Positions 23,471-34,700 of a DNA stretch of 64,000 nt are shown one piece after another. A program made the position numbers and the translations under genes. The notes below the pieces were generated by a model. That model was not told where the DNA came from. It saw nothing but the letters and a program-made list of their open reading frames with translations, and did no database searches. Location of the stretch: the NCBI RefSeq assembly GCF_020740795.1, contig NC_067301.1, positions 4,092,001 through 4,156,000 of the forward strand, given 5' to 3'. Source of the DNA: Apus apus (lineage: Eukaryota; Chordata; Aves; Apodiformes; Apodidae). The stretch's first letter is position 1. The number at the start of each line of letters is the position of its first letter.

Positions 23471-26407
23471 GCAGTCTCCCTCCAAGGACACGTCTGTCTG
23501 CTGTTTTTCAAACCCAGATGCTGTTTTCCATTGCTGCTCTGCAGTAGAAAGGAGGTTCAATGCTGACAGGAAACTGTCCTGGGGTGGGAAGGTTGTGTTA
23601 AAGAAGTAGAATACTCTTCTGGGAACGTGCTGAAGATAAACAGAGGTTTGTTTCTGTCCCTGACTCAGGCACTGACCTACCACCGGTAGGAAAACTGCAG
23701 AATTCCATTCAGTGGTTTCTGTACAGGCTGATCAGGTGTCAGGAACACATTAACCTTAAAAGTGAGCCAGCAAAGAGCTGTCTTAGCAATGTGGGAAGCA
23801 AATACACACAACTAAGGCAGCAGAACCACCATCACCATGGTTTGTACTCAGCACAAAGGATGGTTCCCCCCACTCCCCATCAACCTAATAGATGTAAATG
23901 AATCTGAGTAACTTAATAATTACCTCATCCCAACATTCGCTGCCTTATTGTATCTACTAGATTTTTAACTCCCTGTTTTCCTACTCAGTGAAGGAAGATA
24001 AAACACTTCTAATGAGTTCTTTTGTAAAGGTTGTGCCCACATCTTCCATGTCATCAGCTTCTGCTGGACCCAAAACGATCTCAGCGACCATCCCACTATC
24101 TATACAAACACTCAGCACCCACGAATTTCCTTTTTACTCATACCTTTTAACATTTCAGGTGTTTTTTCTTGTTTTCAGTACAGACAACAAACCTCTGATG
24201 TAAGACTTCCTACCTTTTCTCCTGCTGGTCTATCCACTGTTCTTCTGTGCCTGTCATAAGTGGCATGACACACTGTCTTCTGCAAAGGAAGGGGGGAGGG
24301 AGCTGTAAACCCCATGTTGTGGTAAATGACTGAAGCACAGTGTTGTGCAGGGCATTCTAACAGCACATTTACTGCTGCTTCAATGGGACAAAGCCCACTG
24401 AGTGTGAGCAAAAAGCTTATGAGAGGAGACAGGCATATCATCCTGTCTGAAGCCTGGCTTACCCAGGCAACAGTGTGAGGAATCACCTCTGGGAAGGACT
24501 TCTGTCTGTGGAACACCACATTAAAATACCAACCTGGATAGGTCAAGTGCTTATTGACCTGATCTAAAAATGAGTCTGAGTGCCCAGTTTTTGCCAGTTT
24601 GAACAGGAGGTGTATGATGCCAGCTAAAATTGGAGAGGCTCTGCAATGAGTGAGGAGTCCTCAAGCTGAGCAAGATGCACAGCAGCTTGTCTTCCCACAA
24701 CAAACAAGACAAATGAAACAATGTGGCATCTTTTCCACTTGCTAAAGGCATTGATTTATGTACAAAATTATCACATGCCATCCTACAGTGATAATTCCAG
24801 ACTCTGAAGTGGCAGACTAGCTCAGAGTTTTTGACCATTTTCTAAAGTAATGTCACTAGCAACCAGTGAGCATCTCAGACAGAAAAGATACTTGAGCAAT
24901 GAAGGGGAAATAAATCCCTAAATATCTGCAGAACACCCATTTTTTCAGTGAAAGGCACACAAAGCCACATCATACACTAGATATGCACAAGTGAGTTCAG
25001 CATTAGAACATCTTCAGACCCTTTTCCCTCAAGCATCTCTGCTCCCTGTGCTGCCCAGATCTCATTCTGCCTGACAGCTCCATGCATAAAATATTGCTTA
25101 ACCTCCAGCACACAGGAAAACACATCTGTAACCTACTGGGTTTTCCCCTTTAATGTCTCTCTTTCCCCCCTTTCTGCTCCCCCTCTCTTTTCAGTAGCTC
25201 TAAGCAAGAATGGTGCTAACAACCTTCCTAAAGATTTATTCAGGTCCAGACAGGAATCAACTCTCTGCACTCTGTCAAGATAGGAGAATAAAGAAACAAC
25301 ACACATACCCAGTTCTTTCTACCCAGGTGGCAGAACACACCATCTACTGTTTACTAGAGCAGGTACATATCTGAGCTCTGCTGGTTTTGGTGTCTGCCAA
25401 ACACTTAACAAGCCTTTGGTGTTCATTACTGGTACATAGCTAGTCCAAACCTTTCTCAGCTATCTAAATCTTGCCTCCTCCTTTTGACAATGGCACTGGA
25501 AGTGAAAAGATTTCATTTAATTCCCAGCACTGCTCCAATCCTCCAACACCTCAATTTTGCTACATTTGGAGAAAGGAGGAAAGAAAATTAAGTAAAAAAA
25601 GACCATGAAGCTACAGTAACCAGGCTAAGTCCAAATGTCCCATTTAGTTTCAGAAAACTGTGACCCCAAGGTCAAGGCCAGACTAAAACAAAGGGCTCTG
25701 CTCTATGCCCATATGTTTCAAGCAGCTAAGCAAGCTACAGAACCAGCAGGCAGCACTGAGACTGTCAAGTCTGGTGCTGCTGGCAAGGCAAGTCAAAAGC
25801 TTAAGATTCTGTCTAGTTTAATTACCATCTTTCTCCAAGCTCAAAGAAGCTTATGAGAACACAACAGTGAGGCAGAATCCTCCTCATGTTGCCACCTACA
25901 GAAATTCATCCATTCTGGACCTCCCTCTATATATCTTCCTCCTCACACATGCCAGAGATTTTGCAGATCTAGCCACTAAAAAAATAAACCATAAAATAGA
26001 GCACGGACTGTGTTGTGAGCTGTTTTACTTGACTGAGAAAACTCCATGCCTTGCTGTGACCAGGCACACACCTCATGAACTGCCATCAGGAAACACGCAG
26101 TTAATGTCTGTCAGCTGCAGGCACTTGACAAAAGACTGAAGGAAAATGCTGGGCTACCACTGTCCATTCCAATCACACTCAATGCTGTTTTCACCTGGCC
26201 CTCTTATTAGGAGGTCACAAGAAGGCTGAGAACAGACTATGGTGCACAGACAGCAGCAATACAAACTCCTGCATCATGGGACAAAAGCTGCTCTCTTCTG
26301 AAGCAGCATCCTTCCTTGGAAATCATGGAAACCTTCCATTCCTTCACACAGTTAAAAAAAAAGCAACAACAAAGCCAAGCCCAAAACCCATCAGTCACTA
26401 AGTACTG

Positions 26408-26597
26408 GGACCATCAGACACTGGCCCAGGTTGGCCAGGGAAGCTGTGGCTGCCCCATCCCTGGCAGTGTTGAAGGGCAGGTTGGATGGGGCTTGGAGCA
26501 ACCTGGGCTGGTGGGAGGTGTCCCTGCCCATGCAGAGGGTTGGATCTAGGTGATCCCTAAGGTCCCTCCCAACTGAAACCAGCCTGTGATTCTATGA
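26408..26597 (+). mobile_element. CR1 LINE 3' end, well preserved
   Basis: A near-textbook avian CR1 3' end: CTGGCCCAGGTTGGCCAGGG, AAGCTGTGGCTGCCCCATCC, CTTGGAGCAACCTGGGCTGG, GGTGTCCCTGCCCATGCAGA, ending TGTGATTCTATGA. It is the longest and least diverged CR1 in the window and the main evidence that the genome is avian. Confidence 0.95.
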
Positions 26598-29500
26598 ATC
26601 AGTCCACATCTGGGCTGGAGTTAGTATTGTAATTGTTAAACCAAGGGTGAAAGCTTCTTTTCCAAGTTTCACAGGCCCCTGGTCACAGATAAGTATTCAG
26701 TAGCAAGACAAGTTAACCTGGAAAATGTCAAGACAGCACAAAGCTCTGTGCATACAGCTATTTCATGCTGATACACGAGGTAGCTTGTAAGCAGGCCAGG
26801 TTATAAAGCTTCAAACATTTTTTTTTCTTTTTTCCAAAATAAACAATGCTCAAAATTGGAGTGCTTAAGGCTACAAAGGAAACTAGCCAGGTTTTTAATA
26901 ACATTCTGCAGGAATTCTGCTTAGGGCAAATCAGCTGCAAAGAAAATGAATGCAGAGCTCAGAAGACAGTAGGTGATTTATTTTCTTTGTATGGGAACCT
27001 ACAAAAGTCTGTCAGGGAATAGATCCAAGCTCCTCTCTTACCTTGATAAATAATGCTCCTCCCTGTTGTACAGCACTTTTGTATTTCTAAAACTGTGACA
27101 AGCATCAGTAATGAGGAGCTTTAAGGGGAAGTGTAGTGCAAAGTCTCTCTTCAGACTGGCTGTACTTAGCCAGCCAGTCTAAGGCAGATCTGGAAGAAGA
27201 ACCACAGCAAACCAGTGACCTACTTACTGCAGCTCTGAAGAAGTCACAGGTACAAAGGACACAACATTTGCAGGACACAAACACTAGCAAACTGATCATG
27301 TTACACCTGAGACTGCAAGGAAAGAACTCTGCCCAGCCAACAGCCATCAGCACTGTGCCTGGCTCATGATTACTAACATTTGACACATCTTAGTACCTTT
27401 AAAAGCTAGTTCTGTGCAAGGCCATTCATAAAAGAAATTTTAAAATACACGTTTACTTCCTGTTGATACTGTGGGCAGGGAAGGATTTGCCCTGCATACA
27501 GAACACACCTCTGACTGCAGCACTGAGTAACCAACAGGTCCAGTTTCATTTGAGTGTTGAACAGCTTGATGCTGAGGCCAGATGCAAACCACTCTGCTGT
27601 CAGCTGCAAAATCAACTGCATTCAGCAAATACCCCACCAAGGCAGCAACACTTTAGTGGTCCTGTTACACTTACACCTAAAACAACTATTCCACAGTTTA
27701 AACAAAGCTTTTAAAATCTCTTTAATACCAACTAAGACTTGAAACACTTACTGATGAACACCAGTGGGGAAGAGATGTTTACTCACTAAGGTCTTTTTCT
27801 TTTGTAGAGACTGAATTCAACTCAAGATTTCTTAAATCTCCAGCAACTGCTCTTACTGCACTGTTGGTTTCTGCTGGTCCCAGTGCCTTGCAGCCCTTTT
27901 GCTGTCAGCTCTGCCACAGTCCTTTAGAAGGCAAGGGAGCAAAAGGAAAGCTGAAGGCCTGATCTTAAAAGTAATCCAAATCATACATTCCCCTCATTAC
28001 CCAGGCACTCAGTATGTCTTTCATGAAATAATTTCTGACACACACTATATATATATATATATATTTGATTCAAAGCTGTCAGCACGTGGCCTTCATTTTT
28101 TTTTCCTCCTGCATTATAAAATACTGATAACTCCAGACATGACACTGCTTTATTCTTCTAACAGATTCTCAACAGCTACAGAAATGTATCCCACATATGA
28201 CCCTGAAGTCTTATATAGGATGATCTCTTCTATAGGTGGGGTCTTTGAAAGTCACAGGCCATTTAATCTTTAGTCTTCACCAGAACTATTTAGGCTGCTG
28301 GTGAATTAGAAATACAGAGCTTATGGAACTGAAACAGATTTAATGGTAAAGCATTAGAACCTTCCACATAGGCCACTGAACAGCCAAGGGAAGGAGACAA
28401 CTTACAGTAACTACTTACCTTAGATACCAATAGGAAAAAAAATCTGAAGAGCTTATTTTATTAGTGCTCCAGCTTCTTTCAGGCAATAGTTCCTTCCAAA
28501 GGGTTGCTGTGCCACCAGCTCAATTTTATTTCAGAACCTGGGAGAATCAATCTAAAGGCCTACATGAATGGTGAAGTCTCATTTTCATTTACAATGGGCA
28601 GTGCTGACAGACACAAGGACCTACCAAGAATTACAGACATTGCTAGTCCTCTCACCTCTCTCCAGATGGCTGAGATTCTGCTCTAAATCTTTTCCTCAAG
28701 CTCTGGAAAACAGGGTGTTAGGAGAGGCAGATGACAAGCTTGGTAAGAGAAGTACAACAGCACATTTTGAACATCTAAAGGAACAAGTGTCCCAAAAAGA
28801 CCACTCAAAGGATGTGTGCTTTTTTGCCTCTAAAGCTTTTACACTCCCTTACTGAATGCCTTAAGCACTGTTTGGTTGGTAGTTGAACTATTCAACCTCT
28901 TCTATTTACAAAAGCATTTTAAATTGGGTCTATACTCACCTCTGACCTCCAAAAAATTTGAATTTGTTTTTATTAATAATGATTTGCTTGGGAATGCAAA
29001 AGCACAAAGGTAAAGCTGGAGAAATTTGTATGTAGCCTAAACAAGTCAACCATGCAGATATACTGGGTGCAGGTTTCTCCCAGTTAATGCAGGCTCCACA
29101 GTGGTAATAGGAATGTAGTTTTCATAGCAAGAACATTTAGAAATATAATTCAAGGGGAATATTGGAAGGCCCTCTTTTCCACCACTTCCTGTATATGAAT
29201 TATTTTATAATAAATCTCCCAGCCCTGGTTTAATGTTAAAATATCACTAGTGGGGAAGGGGAGAACACAGAGGTAACAAAGCAAGCACAAATCTTCTCAA
29301 TGGACAATCTCCTCCAGTTTCTGAATCCCAAATCAAGTTGTTATACAAGACATTGCCTTTTCTCAATACATCCTTCTCATATATTACTCAGGACTCCATG
29401 TTTGGAATCTAGACAGAAATCTTCCACAAAGGTGAAGCAAGTATGTTCCATTTGGTAGTTCAACAGCATAATAAATTAATAGAAAACAAGAGTAGCTATT

Positions 29501-29932
29501 AAAAACTGTATTTCCCCCCCCCAGTTACATTTTTTGTGAAAAGATCCAACCATATGAACTTTTCTCCTTGAAAAGATTTAACAGCTCAGAAAGGCCATAG
29601 ACACACATGGAGGATGCACCTTAGCTTGGCAATGACAGGCCACCACAATCCAGCCCACTCATTCCAGCCAGAAACACACATATTCCCTTAAATTAACCCT
29701 TTAAGGGCTGCCCCCCCTCTGCACCAAAGTTAAAATTAAAGTGCCTCTTAGGCAAGCAGGTCAAAAGGTAAAGACTCTTTTGGGCTCACTCCTGGTTTAT
29801 TTTAAGATAGAAGTTTCTTATCTGGCTCCAAACAGGTTAGATATTTACTTTCACATTGAACTAGACAAAGCTGCAATTGAATCGAAAGGATCTTTTTTCA
29901 TAAACACATGTACAACTGTTCTCATTACACAA

Positions 29933-29938
29933 TTTATT
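29933..29938 (-). terminator. CTNNBIP1: Poly(A) signal AATAAA, preferred CTNNBIP1 end
   Basis: AATAAA on the minus strand, followed about 15 nt later by a CA cleavage candidate (GAGAACA) and then a GU-rich element (GTTGTACATGTGTTT). This is the full set of signals expected at a cleavage and polyadenylation site. It gives a 3' UTR of about 1.8 kb. Confidence 0.55.
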
Positions 29939-30566
29939 TGGTCAAGATCCATTTCCCTCTGTGTGCTCACGAGTCCGTTCTTCCTTTTGCATACATTCCA
30001 CAGGTTCTCTCAAGCCTGCTCCCCCTTTTGAGACCATGACAGCATCCTGCCACCATGATTTCTTGCCATGAAAATGGTCACAGTTGTCAAAGTTACATTC
30101 TGGAATTGTTACTTCAAATAATGAAAAACCACATGAAAAGAACCAGGAACAGGTGAAGGAAGTTCTGCTTTAATAGAGTTTGAAACATCTCAGTGTCAGT
30201 GCAACCCACAGGAAAAACTAGAAGTATTGTAACAATAACCTGCACATGTGAGAGAAAACGAAGTGCTAGGTTTCAGGCAGCAGTGCTAGAAGTGCAGATT
30301 CCTGAACAGTCAGTGCACTTTGGGAATTTCACTGCAGGTTTTTCAGTCTCTAAATGTGCACGTGTTTTAAAGCCCTGCAACTAAAACTGTAAACCTGAGA
30401 GTGTCACCTGTATGCTCATTATTGGACAGTTTAATGCAGTGCTACTGCCTCTTGGAACTGCCCAAGGAAAATGGAATTATTTTAGGACCCAGATAATTTC
30501 CATGTCACTGAATAGTTGCAAGGAGCCAAACTATACATACCATTTTTCAAGTGACTAGAAACTTAG

Positions 30567-30572
30567 TTTATT
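30567..30572 (-). terminator. CTNNBIP1: Alternative poly(A) signal AATAAA
   Basis: AATAAA in minus sense, with CTAGTCA about 15 nt downstream and a moderately GU-rich TGGTATGTATAGTTTGG after it. Use would give a 3' UTR of about 1.1 kb. Another AATAAA lies at 29796-29801 without such clear downstream elements. Confidence 0.4.
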
Positions 30573-30994
30573 AAAGCCCAGTGCAAATTGGATTTAAATT
30601 AATGAGAATTCATTTTTTCTTATGTGAGAGCTAATCTTGTGCAGCAATTAAAGGGTTAAAGTGGAACTCTATGTAGTATTTTAAACAAGTTCACATACTC
30701 TCTATACAAATTTGGCAAATTTGTGTCACAGCCATAGATCTCACTCTTGCAATTCCTGCAAAATATCTACAGCTCCTCTGTCAGAAGCAAAGAGAGAAGC
30801 CACCTGAACAGCCAGGTCTACCAGGAGTTCATAGGACAGCCCACACAGTAGCACAGCATGGCTGGTGATCTCCATGTTCTAGCTTAAACAGGTAGACTTA
30901 TTGAACTAAAAATGCTTGACACATGCTCCCAAAAGAGCTTGAGGCCACAGAGCAGATGAGAATGGAAAAACTGATTGCACCAGAAACACTGCAG

Positions 30995-31448
30995 CCAATA
31001 GGAAATCAAAAGCATGACTTCAAAGCCAATCAAAAAACCAAAACAAACCCCCAAAAGCAAGCATTTATGTTTAGATGTAATAAATATTGCAAAGCACATT
31101 TGTGGGTTTTCCCCCCCCCCAGTCAGTAAGTGTAAAGAAATAACCAATGCACCAAAACCATCAGCTTTCTGCAATGAAAATGTCAAAGTCAGCAAAATAC
31201 CTGCAAGCCAACTGAAGAGAAAGCATTTGCATTGTCAACCAATGAGAAGTTGCTTCCAGTTCTATGCAGCCAAATCAAACCCTCTTCAAATTCACAAGTT
31301 TGACCTAAATAAGCACCACAGCATGAAAAGCTTCTTTAGAAGATTTCAAGAGACTCTCTTTAAAATACAAAATAAAATGTGAGATAAAAGGTTTTCATTG
31401 GTCAAGTTTGAAAAATTGTCTTCCTTTAGCCTGTCCCTTTGAGCCAAT
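30995..31448. promoter_or_regulatory. Cluster of six CCAAT (NF-Y-type) motifs
   Basis: CCAAT at 30995-30999, 31026-31030, 31144-31148, 31239-31243 and 31444-31448 on the plus strand, and ATTGG at 31397-31401. Most have NF-Y-like flanks (AGCCAATCAA, AACCAATGAG, GACCAATGAA). The first two are exactly 31 bp apart. The cluster lies in the inferred CTNNBIP1 3' UTR, so any promoter or enhancer role is a guess. Confidence 0.4.
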
Positions 31449-31692
31449 CAAAAACACACCCTTAGGTTTGTCCTTAATTAACACAGCCCAGCTGAGTAGC
31501 AAAAACTGATAGGAATAGATGGCTGTGAGATGCATTCTGAGGGTTGGGCAAAGGGAAACAAAATTACAAGGAGAAGGAATACCAAGGAACAATTAGGGTG
31601 GGCAAAGGAACTTATTAATGCTCAGCCATCCTCCTCTATCTTCGGGAATCTCACTGTCCTCTCCAGTTCTGTGTTGTTCAGGTATCCTGTAG

Positions 31693-31751
31693 TTACTGCC
31701 TTCTGTCTTCTGTCTCTGATCTGGAAAATGCCATCACAACATCCTCAGCAC
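31693..31751 (-). CDS. CTNNBIP1: ICAT coding exon 3 (TCF-like tail and stop)
   Basis: 59 nt: two bases finishing Gly63, then AEDVVMAFSRSETEDRRQ and TAA. The acceptor is TTGTTATTACAG|GTGCTGAGG. The exon is too short to be found as an open frame on its own and was located from the conserved C-terminal residues. It encodes the peptide that lies in the beta-catenin groove in place of TCF. The exon continues into the 3' UTR. Confidence 0.97.
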
Positions 31752-34700
31752 CTGTAATAACAAGGGATACAGGGAAATGTGCCACAATTACTTTCTTTAA
31801 CAAACAGTGGATAGATGCAGTACCCAACCTGTCATTCTACACATCCATGAAAAGGGAAAAGAGGACAGAAAGAAGAGAAAGCTATGTTTTCTTCTTTTTC
31901 TGTGACTGGAAGTGGAAATGGTCTAAACATTTAAATGGTAGATTTAAAATGTTCCTTTGCAACCATAAGGTAATCAGTTTTTAAAGAAAACCAAGAATTC
32001 CTTGCTTTCACATATTTCTAAGAAGCAAGACTTAAAAAAGTAATCATTGGTCTGTCACCAAAGGCATGCAGAGATCACCTTTTTTTTTCTGGTTTCGTTG
32101 CCCTGTCAACCCTGGGAGTGCTTAAAGGGACTTATTGAGCTTCTCTGAAGTATGAGGAAACCCAACTGTTCAATACTGCCCTATGCATCACACTGCCCTT
32201 TTAAAGTGACATTTAGATACTCTTTACATCTAGATATTCATTACTCTGCTTTGACGAATAAAAATTGTTTTAATAGGCCAGTTAAAAGGTTTTTGCCTCC
32301 CCCTCTTCCCCCCCAGATCACTTAAACACCCTTTATAATCTAACATGTCTTCAAAACCTTCCATTCTCTAATGGAAGTGCAGTATTTTCTTTCAAACCAC
32401 GGGCTCCCATTTGCCCAGGGAACAGATACAGCTTTGCTAAGTAATGCTTTTATCTCTAGCCTGAAGAAACCTCTTCCAGAAGAATTCAGTGTGTGGACTT
32501 TCTCAGCTATTGGATATTTTTTTTTTTTCAATTGAGGCTATCAACTGTGCATAATTACCATCAAATCCATCTCCCCTAAGCACAGAAAGATGTTATTACC
32601 ATCCTATAACCATCTCCAAGTCTTTACAAATCTGTGTGGTCTTTCAAGTGGGCATTTATAGCAGAAAGACCTGAATGACTTGAGAATTATGTCTGATAAA
32701 GGCTTGTAAAGAACATTCTGTGCCAAGCTCTCATTCTTCAATAAGATACTTTGAGATATTCAGGAAAAAAAAAAAAAAAAAACAGCTCTCTGGGCTTCCT
32801 AACTATAGAGTGTGGCCTAACAGGCACTTAAAGAGAAATGTCTTCAGGACAAGATGGAAATAAAAATACATCATACACTAGTGTCAACGTAGTGGTTTAA
32901 ATCAGTGTCTCAAGTCTAGACAAGCATTGGAAAACAACCCTGAAGGGCTGAGTGTAGTATTTTTAATTTCTGGTAAAAATCTGATTCCCTGGGAAGGTCA
33001 GATAAAAGTAAATGTTTTCTTCCATCTGTCGATCCTCTAACCACATTTATCTAACTGATACAAAAATAAGATGAATCCTCCAGTCCTTGTCTATATAATA
33101 TATAGAAATTATTTCCTCCATTCAAATGATCCTAAGTGTCTAAGTGCAACAGATGAGTCAAAATGACCATTTTGACTTCATTAATTCTGGTTTGGGTAAT
33201 TTTGCTTCTTAAGTTTTTCTTCAAAGGTTCTCTTAAAGGATTAGACAACAAAGTAGAAAGTGCCAAGAGTAACACCAACTGCCTGTCCCACTCAGGCAAC
33301 TGATCAGCTCTACAGAATTATGTTACCAGGGTTTGGAAAGTTCAAATTCTACTTGGATGGAGCATCAGCATATAAAATTCCTCCAGTCTTCTACTAGAAG
33401 CATATCAAGAAGCATATTTCAGTTTTATGCCCCAAGCAACTTCTGCATCTACACCTGCACATGAGGTAAAATGAAAGAGGACTAATAAAAATTCCTCATC
33501 TGTTATATGAATTCCACTTCTCAGTAATCTGATTTGCTTCGTAGTTGCAATGTAGAAGGAAAAGTGGCCAAAATAAAGGGGGGGAGGTTGTAACTTCCTC
33601 TTGGTAACATCCTTAAAAACTAACTCAATGCTTACAAAAAGCGAGCACATTCATTTTTATACCCTTCACAATTTATTTGTTATCTTTCAAAGGAGAAAAT
33701 TAAAAGGACCAAGCAGTAGTTTGTTTTTCGTATGTAGGACCTGTATCTTATAGAACTACATCAAAAACTGTTCTGATACTCCCTCTTGCCAACACTCGGA
33801 AGCCCTGCAGTCATCTCCCTTTTCATCTCCTCCACAAACTGTTTTCCCTTGATCAAAACATAAATGATATATAGCACTAGGATCCAGCTCTGAATTAACA
33901 AGTTGCCATGTTGATATTTTAAAACACCTAAGAACTACCAGCCTCTACAAAATGAAGACTTTCATTAACCAAGATTCTGAAAAAAAACAAGTCAATGCTA
34001 AAAAGAGGAGGGAGTAATTATGCTTAATAGCATTAACGAAGCAAGTGCACAGGTTAATGGTTGGACTTGGTGATCTCAAAGGTCTTTTTCAACCCAAGCA
34101 ATTCTGTGATTCTATAAAGCACAACCTGTGCCACTGTATTTTACACACAACCCCCTTTAAAGTAGGGGAGGATTTGCCATGCAAGCCCAGAGCAGCTGGA
34201 GTAGCCTGGCAACCACAAAATCTCAGATCATGTCACATTCACACAAGAGATGAGCTGGATTACTTAACAGATGTCGATTGTTTTCCTGGGGTCTCCCCAT
34301 TCTATAGTCCAAACATGAATAAAATCTTACATGTTTCAGGCAGAAAAGGCAACGTCCTGCCAGGTAATCACATAGCCCCATAAACCCACCAGTCAGTACT
34401 CCTGCCTGTCCTAACAATTCCAGCTCTCAGCACTGCCCCTATGCACAGCCTCTGCTGCTGAGCATGCAGCCCTTTCAAACAACATGAAGAGCAGAAATAG
34501 CTCTTGGCACCAAGGACACTGGGATTTCTGCACTTCAGTTTTGGCTTTCACACTGAAAACTGCTATTGCTGAAGAGCAGGTTCCCACTCAGTAACTCCTG
34601 TCCTGATTTTCTACAGCTCCAGTCCCAGGGGTACTGTCTGCCTGAACTTCTGCTAATTTGGCTATTCCCCCAGGCTTAGAACAGGGAGAGAGAAGGGAGT

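Larger units (their letters stand above)
14120..29915. other. Intergenic region between CLSTN1 and CTNNBIP1
   Basis: About 15.8 kb between the CLSTN1 promoter and the likely CTNNBIP1 poly(A) site. No protein-coding exon is recognised on either strand: the longest frames (for example 20623-21141) are low-complexity or without family resemblance. Supported contents are CR1 fragments at 14424-14488 and 26408-26597, tRNA-derived/L3-like ancient remnants near 16450, 18535 and 21380, a 12-bp inverted repeat at 17221-17265, two 16-base C runs at 20995-21010 and 23040-23055, an (AT)n run near 28046-28063, and a CpG-dense candidate element at 23225-23470. Confidence 0.75.
29916..31692 (-). other. CTNNBIP1: CTNNBIP1 3' UTR (inferred extent)
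   Basis: Sequence from the ICAT stop codon to the better of two poly(A) sites, about 1.8 kb. That fits my recollection that mammalian CTNNBIP1 has a long 3' UTR of a kilobase or more. It is AT-rich and contains an unusual cluster of CCAAT motifs (30995-31448) and an A-rich stretch near 31010-31060. A shorter form could end just past the signal at 30567-30572. Plus-strand open frames here (such as 31014-31382) show no family resemblance. Confidence 0.6.

Noticed and set aside
31014..31382. 122-codon plus-strand frame across the CTNNBIP1 3' UTR
   Set aside because: Lys-rich because the plus strand is A-rich there. No family resemblance.
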